Origin: Heloderma charlesbogerti
Taxonomy: Eukaryota > Chordata > Lepidosauria > Squamata > Helodermatidae
Assembly: GCA_026122225.1 (NCBI GenBank)
Contig: JANEZZ010001900.1
Location: 186,001-250,000 of the forward strand
Length of the DNA stretch: 64,000 bases
Direction of reading: 5' to 3'
Both the position numbers and the translations under genes were made by a program. This document shows, piece by piece, positions 9,839 through 20,039 of the stretch. Positions within the stretch are counted from its first letter, which is position 1, and the number at the start of each line of letters is the position of its first letter. The notes below the pieces were generated by a model. That model was not told the DNA's origin and made no database searches. It saw nothing but the letters and a program-made list of their open reading frames with translations.

Positions 9839-10400
9839 TGGTTGCAAATTGTTGTATGAGCGGAACACACTCCTTGTTCGTTGTCTAGCTGGACAATGGA
9901 TCACACTAGACATGGGTAAGACTCTGGATCTGAAAGCACTTTATTGCATGGCCAGCAAGGCACTCTGTCAGCAAAGGGGCAGAGAGCCCCGACTGTTCAA
10001 TGGGGTGGGCTTTTATACAGGGAAATATGTCACATATAGGGAAGCACTCTAGCCATGTTCTATTAGACACATTACTTGGAGATACACAACACACACAGTT
10101 ATCTGGAGAGGAACTGAATGTTCTCTCTTTGGACAGGGATGGAAGTCTGCCAGCTACTGACACTCAGTTACTGCACAAAATACAATATTATCAGCCTGCA
10201 GTCTGGGGAGGTACTCATGCTCCCTTTGAATTCCCAGAGAAACTGCTGACAGGCTGTAATCTGCTTCTTCTTAGAGACTGTGCTGCCAAAACAAGGTGGG
10301 AGTAGCTACTCCATTCATACATGGAGTAGCTCTGGTTAAGGCTTAACACACAGTCACAAGCATCTCTTATAACTGCGTTGCCTAAAGGATTTTTTCCACA
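9839..10400 (-). repeat. 5' LTR of endogenous retrovirus (562 bp, complete)
   Basis: On the minus strand it reads TGTGGAAAAAAT...GCAACCA, the TG...CA pattern, and ends at the primer-binding site. It carries TATAAAA (complement of 10011-10017) and, about 70 bp further on, AATAAA (complement of 9940-9945), giving a short R region. It aligns to 3793-4255. Scattered differences between the two LTRs show the insertion is not recent. No target duplication can be checked because the other LTR is truncated. Confidence 0.85.
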
Positions 10401-10458
10401 ATCATTTGCCAGGATAGGTGGAAAATTAACATTGTTCAATTTTTAACTCCTATTAACT

Positions 10459-10489
10459 TTCAATAACAACAACAACAACAACAACAACA
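10459..10489. repeat. (AAC)n microsatellite
   Basis: About nine AAC units in a row. Confidence 0.9.
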
Positions 10490-10587
10490 TTTATGAATAT
10501 AGTAACAAGAATATTTACTAGATGTTTTACAGCACATTGTTACGAATCAGAGAGCTTATGGACCCTGTTCATTGAACATCTATCTTC

Positions 10588-11555
10588 TAGGGATGTACGA
10601 AACACTTACCTGGTTCCGGTCGGGGCATCCACTGGGGGGGGAGGCGCTGTGTCCCTCCCCCCGGAATCCTTGATGGGGGGGAGGCGATCCGGTCCTCCCC
10701 CCCGGAATCCAGACCAGCCGGCTCTGCTCTGTGGTGGCTCTGCGGAGCAGCTGGCCAGAGCTGTCCACAGCCGGATTTCCGGCTGGACGGGCTGCTGCGG
10801 ACACAAATGGCGGCCATTTGCGTCCTTCCAGGCTGCTGTGATAGGCTACGTAAGTATTTACGTAGCCTATCACGGCATGCCCCCCCACCCCCCAAAAAAA
10901 TGGTGTACGCAAATGGCAGCAGCTATGGCGGCCGCCATTTGCATTCCCTATTTTTCGCCGTTCTAGCCTACGTAAATATTTACGTAGGCAATTACAGCAA
11001 AAAAAAAGGGAACTGCAAATAGCATAGTGGGCGCTATTTGCGTTTCTTTTTTTTCCTCCGGGAAAGCCTACATAAATATTTACGTAGGATAACACAGCGG
11101 GGAAAAAAGAATGCAAATAGCGCCCACTACGCTATTTGCGGTTCCCTTTTTTCCCACCATAATTGCCTACGTAAATATTTACGTAGGTTAAATCGGCGAA
11201 AGATAGGGCCACCATAGCTGTCGCCATTTGCATACGTGGGTTTTTTGGGGAGGGGTAGCCGTGATAGGCTACGTAAATTCTTACGTAGCCTATCACAACT
11301 GCAAGGACAGCAATGGCGGTCTCAGCAGACCGGCCGCGGCTGGCCAGGAGATCAGCTGCCGCATCCACTGCTGCATCCACCACCGCCGCCGCATCCGCTG
11401 CATCCACCGCATCCGCCCTAGGTAAGTTCCATCCTGGGGGATTCCACGGTGGGGGCAGGGGGGCAGAAGGCCGTTCCGCCATGGATTCGGGGGGGGGCGG
11501 ATTTTACAGAATCTGGCCTCACTGGAATCCGTGGCAGAATTCTCTGCCATCCCTA
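10588..11555 (-). mobile_element. Palindromic hAT-like element, copy 3
   Basis: The 968-bp element has ends TAGGGATG / CATCCCTA and an exact 8-bp duplication CTATCTTC (10580-10587, 11556-11563). It is the longest complete copy. Palindromes in order: CAAATGGCGGCCATTTG (about 10804-10820), a 36-bp spacerless GTGATAGGCTACGTAAGT palindrome (10838-10873), GCAAATGGC...GCCATTTGC (about 10910-10942), TACGTAAATATTTACGTA type (about 10968-10990), CAAATAG...CTATTTG (about 11017-11041), another TACATAAATATTTACGTA (about 11066-11088), CAAATAGCG (about 11114-11140), TACGTAAATATTTACGTA (about 11167-11188) and a final GTGATAGGC palindrome (about 11260-11295). Splice-donor-like motifs sit at both ends. No protein is encoded. 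Confidence 0.85.
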
Positions 11556-11715
11556 CTATCTTCTGCCAACTTTATTACGTTGCAAAGAGAGAATTCCATT
11601 CCTTTCTTTGTACATTGCCTGAAACTAGTATTCATTATTTCCACCAGACATTTAATGTGAACAGGTAACACATAAGAGGGAGGAAGGAGCAATGGGGTGT
11701 CAAACCTGTAAAAAC

Positions 11716-12312
11716 TAGGGATGTACGAAACATACTCACTGGTCGGCTGGGGGCATCCATGGGGGGGGAGGCGATCTGTCCCTCCCCCTGGAATCCTCCC
11801 TGGCTGGCTCTGCTCTGTAGCAAGTCCGTGGAGCTGCTGGCTGGGCCCGTCTGCAGCTGGACTTGTTTCCGCTGCAGGGCTGCGGACGCAAATGGCGTCC
11901 AACATAGCCGACGCCATTTGCGTCCCTGTGCTTTTCAGTGATAGGCTGTGAAAATATTTACATAGCCTATCACGGCAAAGAGCAGGGACACAAATGGCAT
12001 AGCTGAAGCCATTTGTGTCCCTGCTCTTTTCATGATAGGCTTCGTAAATATTTATGTAGCCTATCACCGAAAAGCGCAGGGACGCAAATGGCATTGGCTA
12101 CGCCTGACGCCATGTGCATCCACAGTCCGGGGCAGTGGATGGATGGCAGAGGATGGACCCGGACGGACCGGCCGGCAGCAGGTAGAGTCCGTCCTGGGGG
12201 GATTTCGGGCGAGTGGCAGGGGGGTAGTCCGTTCCGCCACAGACTCCAGGGGGGCGGATTCTAAAGAATCCGGCCTCACTGGAGTCCCTGGCAGATTTCT
12301 CTGCCATCCTTA
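11716..12312 (-). mobile_element. Palindromic hAT-like element, copy 4 (short form)
   Basis: The 597-bp element has ends TAGGGATG / CATCCTTA, the latter with one change. Flanking octamers GTAAAAAC and CTCAAAAC agree at 6 of 8 positions, so the duplication has decayed. The interior is a strict alternation of CGCAAATGGCGTC-type and GATAGGC-type palindromes, five in all (about 11884-11925, 11938-11973, 11986-12022, 12032-12067, 12079-12122). It lacks the CAAATAGCG modules of copies 1 and 3, so it is either an ancestral short form or an internal deletion. Confidence 0.8.
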
Positions 12313-12720
12313 CTCAAAACCAAGACAAACAATAGTAATTCATCAGTGATAAATGGAGAGATGTTTTTGGAAATCAAGGTGCTCACTTTAAACTGGTCCT
12401 CAAGAAACAGGAGAGACCCATAGGGCACACGGCAAGAACATATTTGAACATACTTCAGCTGCATTCTTGAGATAACGCATGTGTCATATAAAGAGATATG
12501 ATCTGATGAGCAGGGATGTGTGAAGGGGGCTATAGGTATATGAGGGATTTTTTCTCCCAGTGCTGCCATAACTTATGAGGAAAATGCTCCTTCACTGGGC
12601 AATCTCACCTATGGGGTTTCTTATTTTTAGCAAATGCTTATATTTCAGGGCCTAAGGAACTCTCTGCCACTATAATTCCAAGTTCCACAAGATGGCCCAT
12701 TTCTGTTGCCACCAATTCTC
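12313..12720. other. Unassigned spacer
   Basis: No gene and no recognised repeat was seen. Confidence 0.4.
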
Positions 12721-12723
12721 TTA

Positions 12724-12870
12724 GGGTGCAGTCCTATGGAATCTGCCCAGGGTACTCATAAGCCTTTGAACTTGGAGGCTTACAAGTATCCTATGCAGAG
12801 TGGGCACTTTCACCCATCTAATGGAGGCTTTGGGGAGGGGGAAGGAAGGAGGCTGGGGCAGCCATAGGAT
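12724..12870. mobile_element. Decayed Harbinger-like MITE fragment
   Basis: TTA at 12721 is followed by GGGTGCAGTCCTATGGAATC, the family's left terminus, then an ACTTGGAGGC block also seen in the 19-kb copy. A matching right terminus was not found; CAGCCATAGGATTTG near 12860 may be its remnant. Confidence 0.5.
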
Positions 12871-12967
12871 TTGTTGTATTGCTGCTGCCCCAGTCTCCTC
12901 CCCTGGGAATGCCCTCTTTCACCCCCTACAACCTCACATTTGTGAGCTTGTAGCAGCAGCCAGTGCA

Positions 12968-13854
12968 TAGGGATGTACGAAAGTCACTTACCTGTTGGCG
13001 GATTATGCTGATGCTGGGGGGGAGGCGCTCCGTCCCTTCCCCCGAATCCTGGCCAGCTGGCTGCGCTCCGCAGGGATTCTGCGGAGCCGCTGGCTGGCTC
13101 TGCCAGTGGCTGGACATCCGGCCACTGGCTAGTAGGGACACAAATGGCGGCGGCTGTAGCCGCCGCCGTTTGCGTCCCTGCAGTCAGCCGTGATAGGCTA
13201 CGTAAATGTTTATGTAGCCTATCACAGCTGAGTAAAAAAACAAAAACGCGCGTACGCAAATGGAGGCGCCCATGGGCGCCGCCATTTGCGTTCCTTATTT
13301 TGGCATGTCTTAGTCTACGTAAACATTTACGTAGACTACGGTGAAAATAAGGGGAACACAAATAGCGTAGACGCTACGCTATTTGCGTTCCCCTTATTTT
13401 CGCCGTAGTCTACGTAAATGTTTACGTAGACTAAGACGTGCCAAAATAAGGAACGCAAATGGCGGCCCCCATGGGCGTCGCCATTTGCATACGCGTGTTT
13501 TTGTTTTTTTGTTTTTACTCAGCCGTGATAGGCTATGTAAACATTTACATAGCCTATCATGGTGTTCTTTAAAATTTAGCCATGATAGGCTACATAAATC
13601 TTTACGTAGCCTATCATGTTTTTTTGTTTTGTTTTTTAAACTTGGAAGTGGTGGCAGCGGCAGCTGGTCGGAAGACCGGCCGCCGCCGCACCGCCGCTGG
13701 AGCCGCTGCCGGAGCTGCCACCGCCAGGAAGATCCGCCCCAGGTAAGTCCTGTCCCAGGGGGGTGGCGGGCCATTCCGCCACCGATTTTGGGGGGCCGAA
13801 TGCGCTGGCATTCGGCCTCCCCAAGATCCGTGGCGGAACTTTCATACATCCCTA
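12968..13854 (-). mobile_element. Palindromic hAT-like element, copy 5
   Basis: The 887-bp element has ends TAGGGATG / CATCCCTA and an exact 8-bp duplication CCAGTGCA (12960-12967, 13855-13862). The interior is mirrored: CAAATGGCGGCGGC hairpin, GTGATAGGC palindrome (about 13190-13225), CAAATGGAGGCGCC hairpin, GTCTACGTAAAC palindrome (about 13312-13340), a CAAATAGCGTAGACGCTACG centre (about 13359-13390), then GTCTACGTAAATG palindrome, CAAATGGCG hairpin and two GATAGGC palindromes (about 13527-13562 and 13583-13617). The axis of symmetry lies near 13375. AGGTAAGTCC at 13741 and its mirror CACTTACCTG at 12985 face outward. Confidence 0.85.
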
Positions 13855-14057
13855 CCAGTGCAGTTCTCTCTTCGCTGGCTGTGAGGGGGAGGGGAGTGCG
13901 GTTTCCTAGCTCTGGGCCTGCCCTGAAGGCATGTCTCTGAGTTAGGATCCAGGAGGAAACCAAAATATCCTATGACGCACAGATGCTGTTTAGAAGACAT
14001 AGGATTGCTGCCACTGAATACTTTAAAATGTCTTAGTAGCTTGGTTTAAGAGACTTA

Positions 14058-14426
14058 GAGAGCAATCCTATGGCCTCCCTAGACAGTGTCTGGGAGGCCA
14101 TAGGACAATTTGGATTCCTGGATCTGAGGTTGGAGACAGTGCTCCAGCTTCGGACCCAGAAGTCCGAGTTCCCAGTCCCAGCCCCTTCACAGCCAGTGCT
14201 GAGAGAACCACACCGGCTGCCTCTCTGAGCTCGCAAAAGTGACCATGGAGAGTACAGAAAGGGGGTGGTTCTGTGGGGGAGGGGTCTGGGGAAGCAGGGA
14301 TATGAGCTATCCCCAGCCTCCTTCCCTCCCCCTCTGCAGAGCTCTAGCTAGACAGGCAATAGGACAATTGCCTCTGTGCTCCTCCTGTTCCTGGAGGCTG
14401 ACAAGCATCCAGATAGGATTGCGCCC
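14058..14426. mobile_element. Harbinger-like MITE, complete
   Basis: GAGAGCAATCCTATGGCC at the left and ATAGGATTGCGCCC at the right form terminal inverted repeats, each flanked by TTA (14055-14057, 14427-14429). The 3-bp TTA duplication fits PIF/Harbinger. There is no coding capacity. Confidence 0.7.
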
Positions 14427-14529
14427 TTAGGCATGAAATGGGCAGCCAAAAAGATGAACTATTAAACAACTTCATTTATTGAAGGGATATTTTGTACACT
14501 AGGGATTACTTTGGATTTTCCAAAAGAAT

Positions 14530-15290
14530 GCTTAGTGACACTTTTTAAGGACTCAAGAGACCTTGTTGCTAATACAAGTCTTTAATTATTTCTTTTACCT
14601 CAGACCAAATTCCCTAAACCTCCACCCCAACCAAATACACTCATAACCAGGTCCAGCTCTTAGGTACAGACTTCCTCTGACTCGCAAATCTCCTCCTGCT
14701 GTATTTCTGGCTGCTTGGACTGTTTTTCTGTGTTGTAATGCCTGCTTGTGTAATCTTATTCTGGCAAGATCTTAGGGCAGCTTCCTGGCATAACACAACC
14801 ACTAGCTCCCTACTCCTAATCTTCACTAGTCATGTATGGCTATCTCAGAGAGAAGGGATAACTTAATAATCAGGCTTTAGCTATTCACTTTCTCCTCAGG
14901 TTTCTCCTAGCCCTTTTATAACACCCACCAACCAGCAGACCTCCCTCTCCCACAGACTGACTAAATTCCTGTCAACAGTCATTTCCTAACAGCTCTTTTC
15001 CATCTAGTTAGAATCTCCAGCCAATCAGAATTGAATTTACCTGATCCAGACCCCATCTATAAATATTCAAAGCAATTCTCTCTCCCCGCCCCCTTCAGAA
15101 TGTCACTAAGCAACTACACAGGCCTTTGACAGTAATAAAGCAAGGTCTCAGGCCTACATAGACACATTATAGCCTCTGAGAGGCCATGCAAAGCAAACAT
15201 TATAGAACAACAGTTATATACATGGCATTTCTTCACAAGGTATACATGGTTCTTGCCTAAGTATACCTAAACTACAGCACAGCCATTTTA
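14530..15290 (-). other. Possible decayed LTR, unconfirmed
   Basis: The minus strand has a TATAAAAGG box (complement of 14914-14922), a CCAAT-type box (CCAATCAG near 15013 on the plus strand) and a pyrimidine-rich plus strand. Parts resemble 440-560. LTR ends and target duplication were not identified, so this may be any promoter-bearing repeat or none. Confidence 0.3.
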
Positions 15291-15525
15291 AATTGCTTTT
15301 TGGAAAAAAAAATGTAGGAAGCACGATCTAGATCTATATAATTTTGCCATACCATATTATATTTGATACTAAAGGTCTATTGCCTCATGAGTTGGCTTGC
15401 CCAGATCTGCTCTAAAACCAACCAAGCACAAACTTCTGAGGAAGGCTTTTAGGATGTTGGAAGCTGGAGTTTATGTCAATACACAAGGTCTCTTGTTTGT
15501 AACAATCAAATTTTGCTTTAAACTG

Positions 15526-15768
15526 GACATTTATTTATTTATTTTATTACATTTATATCCCGCCTTTTTTTCCTCCAAGGAACTCAAGGTGGCATACATA
15601 ATCCTCCTCCTCCTCCTCCATTTTATCCTCACAACAACAACCCTGTGAGGTAGGTTGGGCTGAGAGTTTGTGACTGGCCAAAGTCAGCTTCTGTGGCCAA
15701 GTGGGGACTAGAACCCAGATCTCCTGACTCCGAGTCCAGCACTCTAGCCACTATACCACACTGGCACA
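15526..15768 (-). mobile_element. MIR-like / CORE-type tRNA-derived SINE
   Basis: Read on the minus strand it has an A-box-like TGGTATAGTGGCTAGAG and a B-box-like GGTTCTAGTCCCC, followed by a body with CCTACCTCACAGGG and a tail ending in GGCGGGATATAAATG and TAAATAAATAA. This is the layout of MIR/CORE SINEs with an L2-like tail. Confidence 0.7.
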
Positions 15769-15829
15769 TTGGATATGCACCTAACTAAAATGTAGGACTA
15801 CCAGGAATACTATTATCTTGGCTATAGGT

Positions 15830-17101
15830 CAGGGGTAGACATGTGACCACCACCCCACCTCCAGTGCAGCCCCTGCTGGCCCCCAAGAACTGGGTAAAAA
15901 AAGAAAAAAACACCCAGTTGTTTGCCCCTGAAATTCAGCAGCGAACTGCTACAAGGCATACTAAGGACAAGTTTAGCTTGTTTTCCATCCACCTTTTTAT
16001 TTGTTTTTCCTGCTGCCACTGTGTCAAGAATGCAACCCACAGTTGGGTCCATGCGAGGAAAGAATTGGCCTGGACTACCTCAAGTCTGTATGAAACCTGT
16101 ATGAGGGTCAAGAAGCAACAGTAAGAACTGGACATGGACCAACCGATTGGTTCAAAATTGGGAAAGGAGTACGACAAGGCTGTATATTGTTGCCCTGCTT
16201 ATTTAATTTATATGCAGAGTACATCATGAGAAACGCCGGGTTGGATGAATCACAGCAGGTCGGAATTAAGATTGCCGGGAGAATTATCAACAACCTCAGA
16301 TGCGCTGACGATACCGCCCTAATGGCAGAAAGCGAAGAGGATCTCAAGAGCCTCTTGTTGAGGGTGAAAGTGGAGAGTGCAAAAGCTGGTTTGAAACTCA
16401 ACATTAAAAAAAACTAAGATCATGGCATCTGGCCCCATCACTTCCTGGCATATAGAAGGGGAAGAAATGGAAGCAGTGACAGATTTTATTTTCTTGGGCT
16501 CCAAGATCACCGCAGACAGTGACTGTAGCCATGAAATTAAAAGACGCTTGCTCCTTGGGAGGAAAGCTATGGCAAACCTAGACAGCATAGTAAGAAGCAG
16601 AGACATCACCTTGCCCACAAAGGTTCGTATAATCAAAACTATGGTTTTCCCAGTAGCAACATATGGCTGTGAGAGCTGGACTATAAGGAAGGCTGAGCGC
16701 CGAAGAATTGATGCTTTCGAACTGTGGTGCTGGAGAAGACTCATACAAGTCCCCTGGACTGCAAGGAGGTCAAATCAGTCCATCCTAAAGGAAATCAACC
16801 ATGACTGCTCATTGGAAGGACAGATACTGAAGCTGAAGCTCAAATATTTTAGCCACCTAATGTGAAGAGAAAACTCTCTGGAAAAGACCCTGATGCTGGG
16901 AAAGATTGAAGGCAAAAGGAGATGGGGACGGCAGAGGATGAGATGGCTAGATAGCATCACTGATGCAATGAATATGGACTTGAGTACGCTCCGGGAGAGA
17001 GCGTAGGACAGGAAGGCTATGGTGCTATGGTCCATGGGGTCACGAAGAGTCGGACACGACTTAACGACTGAACAACAACAACCTGAAGTCGCCCACCCCT
17101 G
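15830..17101. mobile_element. hAT-like MITE interrupted by a BovB insertion
   Basis: CAGGGGTAGACATGTGACC on the left and GAAGTCGCCCACCCCTG on the right are imperfect inverted ends. The flanking octamers CTATAGGT (15822-15829) and GTATAGGT (17102-17109) agree at 7 of 8, as expected for a hAT duplication. The left arm matches 39154-39400, which also ends GTTGCCACCCATGTG. The centre is occupied by a BovB 3' end. Confidence 0.7.
16060..17083 (+). pseudogene. RTE-BovB LINE 3' fragment (reverse transcriptase end)
   Basis: The plus strand encodes the C-terminal half of a BovB polymerase with frame breaks: KLGKGVRQGC and LPCLFNLYAEYI (palm), CADDTALMAESEEDL (the ADD catalytic pair), then LNIKK, MASGPITSWHIEGEE and the YGCESWTIRKAERRR region (frame 16422-16865). 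It ends in the BovB tail CGACTGAACAACAACAAC. There is at least one frameshift at a poly-A run near 16410 and a stop near 16863. It is 5'-truncated and dead, and lies inside the hAT-like MITE. The 5' edge is approximate. Confidence 0.85.
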
Positions 17102-17496
17102 GTATAGGTGGGGAAATTACTGGGTGAAAATCTGGGATATTTCCAAGGAAACCACCAAAGGTCCTACTGACAGGATTAATCAGCTGGTTAGGAAAGTTGC
17201 TTCTCAGCTTCTGAACTGTGTTTACATTTAAAGATGCTTTAGTCAATGAGAGATTGTGTATGCTTCTTTTCTCAAGAGAGTGCTCATCACTCAAGATTAT
17301 TTACTTAGCCATTTGTTTTTTCTTGGGAACTCATGTATGTAATTTTAAAATATAACCTGAAAGCTGATTTGTATACTGGTATAAATTAGTTCCAGAAAAT
17401 AGGGAAGTATTGTCTTTCTCTGCAATAAGTCACTGTGATTAAAGTTGACCAGGCTTAATCTGAACCATCAAGAGTCTCTGGCTGTACACATGTCAT

Positions 17497-18516
17497 ACAT
17501 AGGAACATAGGAATCTGCCTTACACTGAGTCCATCTAGCCCAGTATTGTTGACACTGACTGGCAGCAGCTCTCCAGGGTTTCAGGCAGGAGGTTTTCCAG
17601 CCCTACCTTGAGATGCCGGGGAGTGAACCTGGCACCTTCTGCATGCAAAGCATGTGCTCTACCACTGAGCAACCGCTCCTCCCTCCAGGTGGGGCTGGGA
17701 AATATCATTTCTGAGACCAGGCAGAGCCACAGCCAGTACTTTCTTAGTATTCTCCACATGGCTGCCATTGTGTTAAGAATTGGCCCTAAATGTTAGAAAC
17801 TAGTTTTGCTATGCTTCAAAAATCACTTTACTAGCCACATTAAAGAATGATTGCCCTAACTGAGAAAGGGGCCTGGAAATGGGCCTCTGGGATTCCAATC
17901 ATGACAACATGGTTGGAGAATAACCCTAATATAGTTTAGATTAACTGAGATGCTGGAAACCCAAAGAACTGTTGCAGGATGGGGAGGGCACCCATATTCA
18001 TACACGAGACTGTAAGCTGATTGAGATGACAGGGATGACATGCTAGACTAAGTCAAAGTGGACATTAGAACAATTGTTATTGTTGTAAATACGTCTTATT
18101 TATATGTATTTAAAAAATTTCCAGGAAACCTTTAAGGGCAAAAGCCCTCCCAAGGTGGTTATTGTTCTGCTGCTATTTTATCATTATTAATTTTTGCTGC
18201 TGCTGTATCTTACTTTGTGTTTTTGATGTTTATGGTGATTATGTTTTAGAAATGTTGCACTTTTATATTTATGCATGGAAACCATGTCATTAGGGCCTGG
18301 CCCTAAAAGTAGGCCTATAAATAATTTAAATAAACAAATCATCAATCTAGAATTAAGTATTAGTAAAAACGGCGAACTATTTTCATAGCCAAAGTCCCAG
18401 AACTGGTCAGAGTAGGCTGTATTTTCTTCACTTAGATTTCTTATTCATGCCATAACAACCTGCCTTTAAGATGAGTTGATACGCTGATTTTTTAAACAAA
18501 GCTTTTGACCAATAGG
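17497..18516. repeat. Unclassified ~1-kb repeat, copy A (with SINE at its head)
   Basis: It matches 43630-45210 once the LTR in that copy is set aside: same order of a reverse-oriented SINE, the GAATTGGCCCTAAATGTT block, the AAAGGGGCCTGG block, TTTAAGGGCAAAAGCCCTCCCAAGG, AATAAACAAATCATCAATCT and ACCAATAGGG. The first 200 bases carry a tRNA-derived SINE in reverse (GAACCTGGCACC, CTCTACCACTGAGCAAC), equivalent to the one at 50005. Its tail resembles a LINE 3' end, but no protein is readable. Confidence 0.65.
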
Positions 18517-19485
18517 GGACCACCTGTTGTGGCTTGAATATTCAAAATGGCCACTGACATGCACTACAACTCATCGTGGCTTAAATAAGCAAGGGTGGGC
18601 TGTGGTGATCATGCGAACTGGGTCATTTACAAATATTAACAATATGACTAAGATTAACGATATTAACAATATGATTAAGCAAAAAAGACTCCAATACTTG
18701 CAGTTCTGTGTATTTTTCTGAAGAATTTAGAGTCTATGTTGCACAAAAACTTTATTTCACATTCTTTAGAAGCAGCAAGAGCAATGGTTCCAACCAACTG
18801 GAAAAGTTTAATGGGCTTATGTATCCAGGCTGGGTTTAGGAGGCTTTGGGACTACATATTCATGGACAAGCTCACCCACCATGGAAATGTTGCTAAAGGT
18901 CATGCAAAACTAGGATGGACGAATCTCTCAAGTTCATTTTCAGGCAATTCATTGGACAATTGAATTCATCCCATTTCTACATCAACTTGCAAAGTGTTTT
19001 TTTTAATCCACATGAAAATCCATAGATGTTTTCATATGCATTTCTTCAAATATACACAATTTCCCAAACGTATGCATTTAACGTGCGTTTCTTTAAAAAA
19101 AATGTGTTAATTTTTCCGTATTGGCTAAAGTGATTTTATATGCACTTTTTCCTAATATGCACATTTTGTGCACACTTTTTCACAATATACATGTGTGTGT
19201 GTATGCATGTGTGTGTGTTTATAGCAAAAATTGAGCTCAGTGTTTAGGAAAGTGTGGATTTAACTGCACTCTGATATGTGCTTTGGTATGGGAACTATGA
19301 AGCAGGCCTATTCACATTAAAATGTGAACAGAACAAAATTCTCATCCATCCCTTTTCAAACCCTGAAAGATTCTATGAACTATGGCAAACATTTTTTAGG
19401 CATTTTAATCATACAACCCAGATCTAAGCCCCCCAGATCATTGTAAGAATTTGCTTTCCTATTCAGAAAAATAATAACAACATAT
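18517..19485. other. Unassigned AT-rich stretch
   Basis: No gene is supported. It includes runs of TATGCA/CATTT motifs at about 19030-19170 and a short TG-rich run near 19190-19220, and could be a decayed satellite-like or MITE sequence. Confidence 0.4.
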
Positions 19486-19488
19486 TAA

Positions 19489-19901
19489 GGGCGCAATCCT
19501 ATCGGGATAGGCAGCCGCCTCCGAACTTGGAGGCGACCACCTATCCAATGCAGGGCAGGAGCAGTGCAGGGGGGATCATCCCCTCCACACTTCAGCTGCC
19601 CTGCATTCATGGCTATTCAGCCAATTTTGGGGGTGTCTAGCTGCTGAGTGGGGGTGGACTCAGGATAATGCATAGGAAGCATCAGAAAAGCACTTCTGCC
19701 CTCCCCACCCCACCCTGCCCCCAGGAACGCCCCATTTTTCCCGCTCCGCGCTTCTCTCATGAGTTCGGAGCAGAGGGCTGATCCGCACTGCCTATGAGGC
19801 AGCACAGGAGGGGGTAGAGGGTGTTCTCAGGGAACCGACCTTGGGAACCGACCTATCCTATGGCCATCTAGCCACTGACTAGCAGCCATAGGATTGCGCC
19901 C
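19489..19901. mobile_element. Harbinger-like MITE, complete (413 bp)
   Basis: The terminal inverted repeats are GGGCGCAATCCTAT and ATAGGATTGCGCCC, exact over 14 bp, each flanked by TAA. Inner arms also pair in part (GGCAGCCGCCTCC; CCGACC blocks). It is GC-rich and non-coding. The reference copy for this family in the window. Confidence 0.8.
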
Positions 19902-20039
19902 TAAAGGTTTTGTTTTTCTGTGCTCTCCCCTAAACTAAATCCAAACTAAATTGTTCACGTTTGATTGTTTTATTTAAAAATTTCAGGCTATGTTTTGCCT
20001 GTTTTTAGTGTATACTGGAAAATTCTATGTAAAAATAAG

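Noticed and set aside
3793..10400. An active provirus
   Set aside because: All genes have stops or frameshifts, part of pol is missing and one LTR is truncated.
10580..11116. 178-codon minus-strand ORF
   Set aside because: Translation of palindromic modules (same repeating peptide), no domain.
11519..12094. 191-codon minus-strand ORF
   Set aside because: It spans the end of one palindromic element, the spacer and half of another; repeated GYVNIYVAYH-type peptides come from translating the TACGTAAATATTTACGTA palindromes.
13394..13963. 189-codon minus-strand ORF with arginine-rich repeats
   Set aside because: Translation of palindromic copy 5; peptide repeats mirror the DNA palindromes.
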